Part shown: positions 9,104 to 17,080 of the stretch, piece by piece
Numbering within the stretch: position 1 is the stretch's first letter
Layout: the number at the start of each line of letters is the position of its first letter
Made by a program: the position numbers and the translations under genes
Assembly (NCBI GenBank): GCA_027214125.1
Contig: JAPWHF010000008.1
Span: forward strand, 137,573 to 201,572
Direction of reading: 5' to 3'
Origin: Zoogloeaceae bacterium G21618-S1
GTDB lineage: Bacteria; Pseudomonadota; Gammaproteobacteria; Burkholderiales; Rhodocyclaceae
Length of the DNA stretch: 64,000 bases
Notes under the pieces: model-generated
What the model saw: the letters and a program-made list of their open reading frames with translations, nothing else
The model's database searches: none
Told to the model about the DNA's origin: nothing

Positions 9104-9787
9104 TCACGCACGCGCGCCGAAAATGGCGGTGCCGACACGCACCATCGTGGCACCCTCGGCAATCGCAGCTTCGAGATCATGGGACATGCCCATGGATAAA
9201 GTATCCAGCGCCATACCCTCGCCATTGAGCGCATCGCGCAACGCGCGCACCTGGCCAAAACGCTGCTTCAGCACCGACAGGTCATCGGTCGGCTCGGGAA
9301 TGGCCATCAAGCCACGCAGACGCAAACCCGGCAACACGCTGACCGCCTGCGCGAGCGCGGCAACCTCTTCCGGCGCAACCCCGCTCTTGCTCGCCTCGCC
9401 GCTCACATTCACCTGAAGACACACATTCAGCGGCGGCCGCCCCACATCACGCTGCGCCGACAGACGCTCGGCAATCTTGAGGCGGTCAATGCTGTGCACC
9501 CAGTCAAACGCATTGGCCACGAGGCGTGTTTTATTACTTTGCAGCGGCCCGATGAAATGCCATGTCAATTGCCGCTCTGCCAGCGTTGCCGCCTTGCCCG
9601 AACCTTCCGGCACATAGTTTTCACCGAAAGCGTGTTGTCCGGCGTCAGCCGCCTCGGCAACACATTCCGCCGGCCAGGTTTTGCTGACCGCGAGCAGCTG
9701 AATATCGCCTGGCATACGCCCGCAGGCCTTCGCCGCTGCGGCGATCCGCGCGTTCACGGCTTGCAAGTTGGTTGCGATTGATGTCAT
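9104..9787 (-). CDS. yggS: YggS family pyridoxal 5'-phosphate homeostasis protein (PLPBP)
   Basis: Single-domain TIM-barrel protein that binds PLP but has no known catalytic activity; loss of homologues disturbs vitamin B6 and amino-acid pools. The 227 residues contain the PLP lysine in LLAVSKTWPAE near residue 37, then FGENYVPE, LTWHFIGPLQSNKTRLVA, and SMGMSHDLEAAIAEGATMVRVGTAIFG in two pieces at the C-terminus (phosphate-binding region). It is the first gene of the yggS-proC-yggT-yggU group and is divergent from pilT across about 130 bases, which must hold both promoters. Confidence 0.95.
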   Translation of the reverse strand: MTSIATNLQAVNARIAAAAKACGRMPGDIQLLAVSKTWPAECVAEAADAGQHAFGENYVPEGSGKAATLAERQLTWHFIGPLQSNKTRLVANAFDWVHSIDRLKIAERLSAQRDVGRPPLNVCLQVNVSGEASKSGVAPEEVAALAQAVSVLPGLRLRGLMAIPEPTDDLSVLKQRFGQVRALRDALNGEGMALDTLSMGMSHDLEAAIAEGATMVRVGTAIFGARA

Positions 9788-9915
9788 ATAGAAATCGATT
9801 TGCCGTGGGGTCGCCGTAAATCTAAAGATCCCGCGAGAATGGCCGAAAAATTATAGCACCGCGCTTTTTTCGCCCGCGCTGCCCCTTTTTCCACGCTTCC
9901 TCGACTACGCCCCCC

Positions 9916-10959
9916 ATGGACATCACAGAACTCCTCGCTTTCTCCGTCAAGAATCAGGCGTCCGACCTTCACCTGTCGTCCGGCCTGCCCCCGATGATCC
10001 GTGTTCACGGTGACATCCGGCGCATCAACCTGCCGGCCATGGAGCACAAGGACGTGCACGCCATGGTGTACGACATCATGAACGACGGGCAACGCAAACA
10101 CTACGAAGAGTTCCTCGAAGTCGACTTCTCGTTCTCGGTGCCGAACCTGGCCCGCTTCCGGGTCAACGCCTTCAACCAGGAGCGCGGCGCGGCCGCCGTG
10201 TTCCGGACCATTCCGTCCAAGGTGCTGTCGCTCGAAGAACTGAATGCGCCCAAAATTTTCAAGGAAATCTCCGATCAGCCACGCGGCATCGTGCTGGTCA
10301 CCGGGCCGACCGGCTCCGGCAAATCAACCACGCTCGCCGCGATGGTCGACTACGTGAACGTCAATCAGTACGGCCATATCCTGACGATTGAAGACCCGAT
10401 CGAATTCGTCCACGAGGCCAAGCGCTGCCTGATCAACCAGCGCGAAGTCGCCCGCGACACGATCTCGTTCAACAACGCGCTGCGCTCCGCCCTGCGTGAA
10501 GACCCCGACGTGATTCTGGTGGGCGAGTTGCGTGACCTCGAAACCATTCGCCTCGCGCTCACCGCCGCTGAAACCGGCCACCTGGTGTTCGGCACGCTGC
10601 ACACCTCATCGGCCGCCAAAACCATCGACCGTATCGTCGACGTCTTCCCCGCGGAAGAAAAAGACATGGTGCGCGCCATGCTGTCCGAATCGCTGCGTGC
10701 CGTCATCGCCCAGACTCTGCTCAAGACCAAGGACGGCAAGGGCCGTGTCGCCGCACACGAAATCATGATCGGCACACCCGCTATCCGGAACCTCATCCGC
10801 GAAAACAAGATCGCGCAGATGTACTCCGCCATCCAGACGGGCCAGAATGTGGGCATGCAGACGCTCGACCAGTGCCTTGCCGATCTGGTCCGGCGCAATC
10901 TGGTGTCCTCCGCCGAAGCGCGTGTGCGCGCCCAGAACAAAGACAACTTCGCCGGCTAA
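9916..10959 (+). CDS. pilT: Type IV pilus retraction ATPase PilT
   Basis: Hexameric ATPase at the inner-membrane base of the type IV pilus, driving retraction for twitching motility, surface sensing and DNA uptake. The 347 residues show the family start MDITELLAFSVKNQASDLHLS, quoted here in part, the Walker A box TGPTGSGKSTT near residue 133, the Asp box DPIEFVHEAKRCLINQREV, the Walker B region DPDVILVGELRD, and the His box ETGHLVFGTLHTSSA. The C-terminal helix has the AIQTGQNVGMQTLDQ stretch typical of PilT. It is followed by pilU after 40 bases. Confidence 0.97.
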   Translation: MDITELLAFSVKNQASDLHLSSGLPPMIRVHGDIRRINLPAMEHKDVHAMVYDIMNDGQRKHYEEFLEVDFSFSVPNLARFRVNAFNQERGAAAVFRTIPSKVLSLEELNAPKIFKEISDQPRGIVLVTGPTGSGKSTTLAAMVDYVNVNQYGHILTIEDPIEFVHEAKRCLINQREVARDTISFNNALRSALREDPDVILVGELRDLETIRLALTAAETGHLVFGTLHTSSAAKTIDRIVDVFPAEEKDMVRAMLSESLRAVIAQTLLKTKDGKGRVAAHEIMIGTPAIRNLIRENKIAQMYSAIQTGQNVGMQTLDQCLADLVRRNLVSSAEARVRAQNKDNFAG

Positions 10960-10999
10960 TCGCCTCGGCAGACCAAACAAACACTGACCGGAACACACG

Positions 11000-12133
11000 A
11001 TGGAACGCGATCAAGCCCTCAAATTCATGCAGGACCTGCTGCGCCTGATGGTGCAGAAAAAAGGCTCTGACCTGTTCATCACCTCCGGCTTCCCGCCGGC
11101 CATCAAGATCGACGGGCGCATCGTGCCGCAGTCGAACCAGATCCTTACACCGCAACACACCACCGAGTTGGCGCGCGCGATCATGAACGACCGCCAGGCC
11201 GCCGACTTCGAGTCCACCAAAGAATGCAACTTCGCCATCTCGCCGGCGGGCATCGGCCGTTTCCGCGCCAATGCCTTTGTCCAGCAAGGCCGCGTCGGCT
11301 GCGTGCTGCGGACCATCGCGCTGACCATCCCGACCATTGATGAACTCGGCTTGCCCGCGGTCATCAAGGATATCGGCATGGCCAAGCGCGGCCTGGTGAT
11401 CTTTGTCGGCGGCACCGGCACCGGTAAAACCACCTCGCTGGCCGCGCTGGTCGACTTCCGCAACGAACACAGTTACGGCCACATCATCACGGTCGAAGAC
11501 CCGATCGAATATGTGCACCAACACAAGAACTGTATCGTCACCCAGCGCGAAGTCGGCATCGACACCGATGATTGGACCGCAGCGCTGAAAAACACCCTGC
11601 GTCAGGCACCCGACGTGATCCTGATGGGCGAGATCCGCGACCGCGAAACCATGGACCACGCCATCGCCTTCGCCGAAACCGGCCACCTCTGCCTGGCCAC
11701 CCTGCACGCCAACAGCGCCAACCAGGCGATTGACCGGATCATCAACTTCTTCCCTGAAGAGCGCCGCCAGCAACTGCTGATGGACCTCTCGCTCAACCTG
11801 CGCGCGATGGTATCCCAGCGCCTGCTACCCATGGTTGGCCGCAAGGGCCGGGTGCCGGCGGTCGAAATTCTGCTGAACTCACCGCTGATTTCCGACCTGA
11901 TCTTCAAGGGCGAAGTATCCGAGATCAAAGAGATCATGAAACGCTCCACCGAGCTGGGCATGCAAACCTTCGATCAGGCCTTGTTCCGCCTCTACGAAGA
12001 CGAGCTGATCAGCTACGAAGACGCGCTGCGCAACGCCGACTCGGTCAACGACCTGCGCCTGCAGATCAAGCTCAACAGCAAGCACGGCGACAAGGATCTA
12101 AACGCGGGGATTCAGAATCTCGATATCGTCTGA
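11000..12133 (+). CDS. pilU: Type IV pilus ATPase PilU (PilT paralogue)
   Basis: Accessory retraction ATPase that works with PilT. The 377 residues have a Walker A box GGTGTGKTTSLAAL near residue 138, the Asp box EDPIEYVHQHKNCIVTQREV, Walker B in APDVILMGEIRDRETMDHAI, and the His box TGHLCLATLHANSANQAIDR. The C-terminal extension after QTFDQALFRLYEDELIS is longer than in PilT, as usual for PilU. It is co-directional with pilT and ends 34 bases before a symmetrical terminator shared with the convergent rRNA methyltransferase gene. Confidence 0.96.
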   Translation: MERDQALKFMQDLLRLMVQKKGSDLFITSGFPPAIKIDGRIVPQSNQILTPQHTTELARAIMNDRQAADFESTKECNFAISPAGIGRFRANAFVQQGRVGCVLRTIALTIPTIDELGLPAVIKDIGMAKRGLVIFVGGTGTGKTTSLAALVDFRNEHSYGHIITVEDPIEYVHQHKNCIVTQREVGIDTDDWTAALKNTLRQAPDVILMGEIRDRETMDHAIAFAETGHLCLATLHANSANQAIDRIINFFPEERRQQLLMDLSLNLRAMVSQRLLPMVGRKGRVPAVEILLNSPLISDLIFKGEVSEIKEIMKRSTELGMQTFDQALFRLYEDELISYEDALRNADSVNDLRLQIKLNSKHGDKDLNAGIQNLDIV

Positions 12134-12166
12134 TATCGCACCCGCGACCATCAGGCCGCACACACA

Positions 12167-12197
12167 GAAATGGCCGGGACAATACCCGGCCATTTTG
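12167..12197. terminator. Bidirectional intrinsic terminator
   Basis: AAATGGCCGGG (12168-12178) is the exact reverse complement of CCCGGCCATTT (12185-12195), with a T run on both strands. It separates the convergent pilU and methyltransferase genes. Confidence 0.8.
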
Positions 12198-12220
12198 TCA
12201 CCTGACAACGGCCGACGCCC

Positions 12221-13372
12221 TTAGTCCTTGGGCTTGCGCGCACTCCCGGCGACCATCTTGTACTCAAACACCCGGCACTCCAGCGCGCCGTTGAACATCG
12301 GTGTGCGCTTGGTGGCTTTCAGCTTGATCAGTTTGGGCAGCTCGGGATCAGCACTGAGGAAGTAGCAGCGCCACCCCGCCCAGCGCGCCTTGAGCGCGTC
12401 ACCGAGCTTCGGGTAGAAATCGGCCAGCTCCGATGCCTCGCCAATGCGCACGCCATACGGCGGATTGGCGACCATCACGCCCTCGGCGGCCGGCGGCATG
12501 CGCTCGGTCAGCTCGGCTTGCTCCAGCGTGACCTGGTCGGCCAGCCCGGCGGCTTCGAGGTTGATGCGGGCGCGCTTGACCTGCACGCCCTCGCTGTCAG
12601 AGCCGAAAATTGGCAGCTTCGCTACATGCCGGCGGCGCCCCTCGGCGGCCTTGCGCATACGCCGCCACAGGCTTTCGTCCAGTGTTTTGAGTGCTTCGAA
12701 ACCAAAGCGCCGACCGAGACCGGGCGCAATGTCGAGTGCGATCTGCGCGGCTTCGATCAAAAAGGTGCCGCTGCCACACATCGGGTCGAGCAGCGCCTCT
12801 CCGGGCTGCCAACCGCTCACGCGCAAGATACCGGCGGCGAGGTTTTCCTTGAGCGGCGCTTCAACAGCCGCCTGCTTGAAGCCACGCTTGTAGAGCGGCT
12901 CGCCCGAGGTATCGATATACAGCATCGCCTCGTCGGCGGTGAGGAAGGCGTGGATGCGCACATCCGGGTTGGCCGTATCGATGCTCGGCCGAACGCCCTT
13001 GATGGTGCGGAAGTGATCGCACACCGCATCCTTGATGCGCAGCGTGATGAACTCCAGGCTCTTGAGCGGCGAGCGCCGCGCGGTGACATACACGCGCATC
13101 GTCTGCTCCGGGGTAAACCATTTGGCCCAGGTCACGCCGTAGGCCAGTTTGTAGATGTCCTGCTCGCCATGATAGCGGCCGTGCGCCACCTGCCACAGCA
13201 CCCGCGTCGCCAGACGACTCTCCAGGTTCACCGCATAGGCCAGCGCCCAATCGCCGGTAAATGACACGCCACCGGGCACTTGGCGAATCTTGCCGGCCCC
13301 CAGCGCGCTCAGTTCGTCCTGCAAACCGGGTTCGAGCCCACGTGGACACGGGGCAAAAAACTGTTCAGCCAT
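12221..13372 (-). CDS. rlmL: THUMP-domain class I SAM methyltransferase, RlmL-like (23S rRNA m2G)
   Basis: Probable N2-guanine methyltransferase of 23S rRNA, matching the N-terminal half of the E. coli RlmKL fusion. ATG 13372 (MAEQFFAPCPRGLEPGLQDEL) gives 383 residues, the size of stand-alone RlmL/YcbY-type enzymes; an upstream extension of the frame lies inside hemJ. A THUMP domain occupies residues ~45-160. The methyltransferase domain follows with motif I as DPMCGSGTFLIEAAQIA near residue 195 and the catalytic NPPYGVRI motif near residue 305. It is immediately downstream of hemJ (11 bases). Confidence 0.9.
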   Translation of the reverse strand: MAEQFFAPCPRGLEPGLQDELSALGAGKIRQVPGGVSFTGDWALAYAVNLESRLATRVLWQVAHGRYHGEQDIYKLAYGVTWAKWFTPEQTMRVYVTARRSPLKSLEFITLRIKDAVCDHFRTIKGVRPSIDTANPDVRIHAFLTADEAMLYIDTSGEPLYKRGFKQAAVEAPLKENLAAGILRVSGWQPGEALLDPMCGSGTFLIEAAQIALDIAPGLGRRFGFEALKTLDESLWRRMRKAAEGRRRHVAKLPIFGSDSEGVQVKRARINLEAAGLADQVTLEQAELTERMPPAAEGVMVANPPYGVRIGEASELADFYPKLGDALKARWAGWRCYFLSADPELPKLIKLKATKRTPMFNGALECRVFEYKMVAGSARKPKD

Positions 13373-13383
13373 GAGAAATCTAC

Positions 13384-13800
13384 TCAGAAAGGTTTGAGGA
13401 CAACGAGAAACACCACCACGAACAACACCAGCACCGGCATTTCGTTGAAGAAGCGGAACCACACATGGCTGCGCGCATTGCTTCCGGCCACGAACTGCTT
13501 GAGTAAGCGGCCGCAATAGACGTGGTAGCCGATCAGCACGAGCACCAGCATGGTCTTGGCATGCAACCAGCCGCCGCCAAAGCCATAACCAAACCACAAC
13601 CACAGGCCAAACACCACCGCCAGCAACGCCAGTGGCGTCATGAAGCGGAGCAGCTTGCGTGCCATCAGCAACAGACGATCGCGCTCGGCGACGCTGTCGG
13701 CCGGCACCATGGCCAGATTGACGAAGATGCGCGGCAGATAGAACAGGCCGGCGAACCAACTGATTACGAAAATGATGTGCAGGGCTTTAACAACGAGCAT
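13384..13800 (-). CDS. hemJ: HemJ family protoporphyrinogen IX oxidase (UPF0093)
   Basis: Integral membrane enzyme that oxidises protoporphyrinogen IX to protoporphyrin IX in heme synthesis in many proteobacteria lacking HemG/HemY. The 138 residues form about four hydrophobic helices. The conserved N-terminal histidine and arginine lie in LHIIFVISWFAGLFYLPRIF (residues 7-26), and further conserved positions in ARKLLRFMTPLAL and HAKTMLVLVLIGYH. The short C-terminal RFFNEMPVLVLFVVVFLVV helix is also typical. Confidence 0.92.
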   Translation of the reverse strand: MLVVKALHIIFVISWFAGLFYLPRIFVNLAMVPADSVAERDRLLLMARKLLRFMTPLALLAVVFGLWLWFGYGFGGGWLHAKTMLVLVLIGYHVYCGRLLKQFVAGSNARSHVWFRFFNEMPVLVLFVVVFLVVLKPF

Positions 13801-13808
13801 TGGGAATC

Positions 13809-14687
13809 TCAGTGAATGGCGGGCGACACGGCAGCCAGCCCGGAATGGATATCGGGATACATCAGTGACGCGCGCAGCTCGCGCTTAATGCGCGCATTGT
13901 CGATCTGCCGCGACTCCTGCATGAAGGTGAGCGTCAGCGGCGAAACACGCTCGGCGATCTGCTGCCGACTCAAAGCCTCGGGGCGTGGCAAACCGAAATG
14001 ATCGGCCACCGCACTGAAGTAGCCGCCCATGGTCAGGCGGGTGTTGTCGCAGGCGTTCCATACCCGGCCGGCACCACCGCGAAACGCGGCGATGGCGCAC
14101 CAGCGCGCCAGATCTTCGGCATGGATGTGGTTGGTATGGACGTCGTCTTCGGGCCGCAGGACCGGATCGCCGCGCTCCAGGCGCGCCAGCGGCAAACGAT
14201 CGCCCGCATAGATGCCCGGCGCCCGCAAAATACCGACCGACACCCCGCAGCGGCGTCCGAAGGCGCGCAGCCGGCGCTCGGCATCGACGCGCCGTCCGGC
14301 GCGATCGGAGTCCGGCGACACGGGGCGGGTCTCGCTCACCCAGGCCCCGTGGCAGTCGCCGTACACTCCGGTGGTGCTGATATACACCAGCCGACGCGGC
14401 ACCGTGGCACCTTGTGCCAGCGCCGCCACGAGATGCCGGGTACGCGAATCGATCGCCCCCTTGCGCGGCGGCGGTGCGGCGTGCAGCACCACATCGGCAA
14501 TGCCCGACAAGCGGCGCAGCGTGCGGCGATCGTCCAGATCGGCCACCAGGACGCGCGCACCCAGCGCCCTCAGGGCGGCACGCTGGCTGTCATCGCGTAT
14601 CATCGCGATAACGCGAAAGCGCCCGGCCAGCCATGGAATGGCTCGCCGGGCGACGTCGCCGCAGCCCACAATCAGAATCGTTCTCAT
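13809..14687 (-). CDS. NAD(P)-dependent epimerase/dehydratase-like protein (extended SDR, YeeZ-like)
   Basis: A 292-residue Rossmann-fold protein of the atypical/extended SDR class. The nucleotide-binding glycine motif is VGCGDVARRAIPWLAG at residues 7-22, where the second position of GxGxxA is cysteine-flanked and the third glycine is replaced, as in YeeZ-type proteins. VADLDDRRTL follows, and YISTTGVYGDCHGAWV carries a Y-rather-than-YxxxK pattern near residue 105, so classical dehydrogenase catalysis is uncertain. Substrate unknown. It is divergent from the 2Fe-2S oxidoreductase gene across about 30 bases. Confidence 0.8.
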   Translation of the reverse strand: MRTILIVGCGDVARRAIPWLAGRFRVIAMIRDDSQRAALRALGARVLVADLDDRRTLRRLSGIADVVLHAAPPPRKGAIDSRTRHLVAALAQGATVPRRLVYISTTGVYGDCHGAWVSETRPVSPDSDRAGRRVDAERRLRAFGRRCGVSVGILRAPGIYAGDRLPLARLERGDPVLRPEDDVHTNHIHAEDLARWCAIAAFRGGAGRVWNACDNTRLTMGGYFSAVADHFGLPRPEALSRQQIAERVSPLTLTFMQESRQIDNARIKRELRASLMYPDIHSGLAAVSPAIH

Positions 14688-14716
14688 CGCCTCATTATCT
14701 CACGCCAGATTTCGTC

Positions 14717-15742
14717 ATGTCCTTTCAGCTCAACATCCTCCCGGGCGATCATGTTGTCGCCGTCTCCGAAGACCAGACTCTCCTTGACGCCGCCGCTGCA
14801 GCCGGTCTGCTGCTTCCCCACAGTTGCCGCGACGGCGTATGTGGCGCCTGCAAGGGCAAAGTGCTTGAAGGCACCGTGGACTACGGCCAACACGGCCCGC
14901 AGACTCTGACCGATGAAGAAAAGGCCGCGGGCCTGGCGCTGTTCTGCTGCGCCACCGCCCGCAGCGACCTGACCATCGAATGCCGCACGGTCAATCGCGC
15001 CGACGATATCCCGGTCAAAAAGCTCCCCTGCCGTGTGCAGGAGATGACGCTCGCCGCACCGGACGTGATGGTGCTCAAGGTAAAGCTGCCCGCCACCGAA
15101 GCCTTTGCCTTTCGCGCGGGGCAATACATCGACTTCCTGCTGCCTGGCGGCAAGCGGCGCAGCTTTTCGATTGCCAACCCGCCGAGCCACGCCGATCACC
15201 TCGAACTGCATATCCGCCAGGTGCCGGACGGCGCTTTCACCGGCCAGGTGTTTTCGACCATGAAAGTGCGCGACATCCTGCGTTTTGAGGGGCCGCTGGG
15301 CAGCTTCTTCCTGCGCGAAGACAGCGCAAAACCGATCGTGTTGCTTGCGGGCGGCACCGGTTTCGCGCCCATCAAAGGGCTTGTCGAACACGCCATCGCC
15401 ATCGGTCTGACCCGCCCCATGACGCTCTACTGGGGTGCGCGCGACCGCGCCGGCCTGTATCTTCACGACATGGCGGCGGCATGGGCCGAAAAGCATTCCT
15501 GGTTCAAGTTTGTACCCGTGCTGTCCGATAACATTCCAAGTGAGCCATGGACGGGTCGGACCGGTCTGGTGCATCAAGCGGTCATCGCCGACCTGCCCGA
15601 CCTTTCGGGCCATCAAGTCTATGCGTGTGGTGCGCCGGTCATGATTGATGCGGCCCATCAAGACTTCACCCAGCAATGCGGCCTGCCCGACGAAGAATTT
15701 TTTGCCGACGCCTTTACCTACGCCCTGGAATCGCAAGCCTGA
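14717..15742 (+). CDS. 2Fe-2S ferredoxin / FAD / NAD(P) oxidoreductase (CDP-6-deoxy-glucoseen reductase-like)
   Basis: Three-domain electron-transfer flavoprotein of 341 residues. The N-terminal plant-type ferredoxin domain has cysteines in LLPHSCRDGVCGACKGKVLE near residues 33-52 and LALFCCATARSDL near residue 73. The FAD domain has the RxYS-like motif as RSFSIANPPSHADHLELHIR, and the NAD domain starts at LLAGGTGFAPIKGLVEHAI. The ATG at 14717 is chosen because MSFQLNILPGDHVV begins the ferredoxin fold. Such proteins are often named ascD/ubiB-like or phenol-hydroxylase reductases; the acceptor here is unknown. The next gene starts 4 bases after its stop. Confidence 0.85.
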   Translation: MSFQLNILPGDHVVAVSEDQTLLDAAAAAGLLLPHSCRDGVCGACKGKVLEGTVDYGQHGPQTLTDEEKAAGLALFCCATARSDLTIECRTVNRADDIPVKKLPCRVQEMTLAAPDVMVLKVKLPATEAFAFRAGQYIDFLLPGGKRRSFSIANPPSHADHLELHIRQVPDGAFTGQVFSTMKVRDILRFEGPLGSFFLREDSAKPIVLLAGGTGFAPIKGLVEHAIAIGLTRPMTLYWGARDRAGLYLHDMAAAWAEKHSWFKFVPVLSDNIPSEPWTGRTGLVHQAVIADLPDLSGHQVYACGAPVMIDAAHQDFTQQCGLPDEEFFADAFTYALESQA

Positions 15743-15746
15743 CATC

Positions 15747-16883
15747 ATGAGCCAATCCCTGCTGCTGACCCGCGAACCCGTCGTCAACCGCAACCGCGCG
15801 ATCACCGCCAACCGGCTGATCGCGCATGCCCCATCGGTGGTTGAGATCGTCGAAGGACTACAGCAATTCGAAGAAGAATGGCCGCGACACCACTCAGTAT
15901 TTCTCTCCCTGGGCAAACTCGTCCCGACGGTCGATCTCCTCGAATGGGAGATGCCTGAAAACCTGACCATCGAGATCCCCGCCCCCACGTTGGCGCATCC
16001 CAAAGTGCAGGAGCTGCTCCCCAAACTCAAAGCAGCGGGCGTGGGCACCTGCCTGTCCTGGTACACCGCCGACACGGTCTTGCCGCCGGACACTGACTGG
16101 CGCTTCGTAATCATGGACCAGCGCAAGCAACCCAGCCCTTACAACAGCCCCGGCCTCAGTCTGGCCTGGGGCCTCAAGGACACCCCCGCCTTCGACGACG
16201 CCACGCACGGCGGCTTCGATGGCGCGGCCGGCTGGTTCTTCCTGCACGGCAACGCCCCAGGCAAGCAGCTGTCGCCCTCGCACGCCCAGCTCGTCCGCCT
16301 GCTCAATCTCGTTCGCCACAACGCCGACATCAAAGAAATCGAGGCCGTACTCAAACAAGACGTTGCGCTCTCCTACAAATTGCTGCGCTACATCAACTCG
16401 GTCGGCTTCGGTCTGCGCTGCGAGATCCAGTCTTTCCGTCATGCCGTCACAATCCTCGGCTACAACAACCTCAACAAATGGCTGTCGCTGTTGCTGGTCA
16501 CCGCCAGTCGCGATCCCGCAGCCCCCGCGCTGATGCAAACCTCGATCGCCCGCGGCCGGCTGATGGAGCGCGTTGGCGCGCCCTTCTTCGACAAGGCCGA
16601 TCACGACAACCTGTTCATTACCGGCGCCTTCTCCCTGCTGCCAGCCCTGCTTGGCACCTCTCTGGGCGATCTGCTCGCCGAAATGAGCCTGCCCGAGTCA
16701 ATTACCGACGCCCTGATCAACGACCAGGGTTCTTTCGCCCCCTTTCTGAATCTGGCGCGCGCCTGCGAGCGCTTCGACCCGTCACGATTGCAAACACAAC
16801 TCAGCGAACTGGCCATCGACAACGAGAGCGTCAACCGCGCCCTGCTCGCGGGCTTGCAATTCGCCGACAGCCTGCAAGCCTGA
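15747..16883 (+). CDS. HDOD-domain protein with degenerate EAL N-terminus (YuxH/CdgJ-like)
   Basis: A 378-residue signalling protein. Residues ~1-170 resemble the beta-strand/helix pattern of EAL domains in YuxH-type proteins (SLLLTREPVVNRNRAITANR, ... TIEIPAPTLAHPKVQELLPK, ... FVIMDQRK) but lack an E-A-L signature, so c-di-GMP hydrolysis is unlikely. Residues ~180-378 form an HDOD domain with EIEAVLKQDVALSYKLLRYI, then FRHAVTILGYNNLNKWLSLL. HDOD proteins of this type affect motility and c-di-GMP output in other proteobacteria. It starts 4 bases after the oxidoreductase and precedes the kinase gene by ~200 bases. Confidence 0.83.
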   Translation: MSQSLLLTREPVVNRNRAITANRLIAHAPSVVEIVEGLQQFEEEWPRHHSVFLSLGKLVPTVDLLEWEMPENLTIEIPAPTLAHPKVQELLPKLKAAGVGTCLSWYTADTVLPPDTDWRFVIMDQRKQPSPYNSPGLSLAWGLKDTPAFDDATHGGFDGAAGWFFLHGNAPGKQLSPSHAQLVRLLNLVRHNADIKEIEAVLKQDVALSYKLLRYINSVGFGLRCEIQSFRHAVTILGYNNLNKWLSLLLVTASRDPAAPALMQTSIARGRLMERVGAPFFDKADHDNLFITGAFSLLPALLGTSLGDLLAEMSLPESITDALINDQGSFAPFLNLARACERFDPSRLQTQLSELAIDNESVNRALLAGLQFADSLQA

Positions 16884-17080
16884 CCGTCTCCCGTCTGCCC
16901 CGACCTCATCGCGATAGCCGAAGAGCGCCCCGCACGCACTTCCCGCGCATGCCAAGGCCCCACGGCAAGCGTCAGACCCCGCCACATATCCCGTCGTCCC
17001 CTGCGACACCCATCACGTATGAACAAGCGCGCTACCGTTAGACTTCGGTCTGCTATACCTAACCCGGTTCTCGCGTCTTG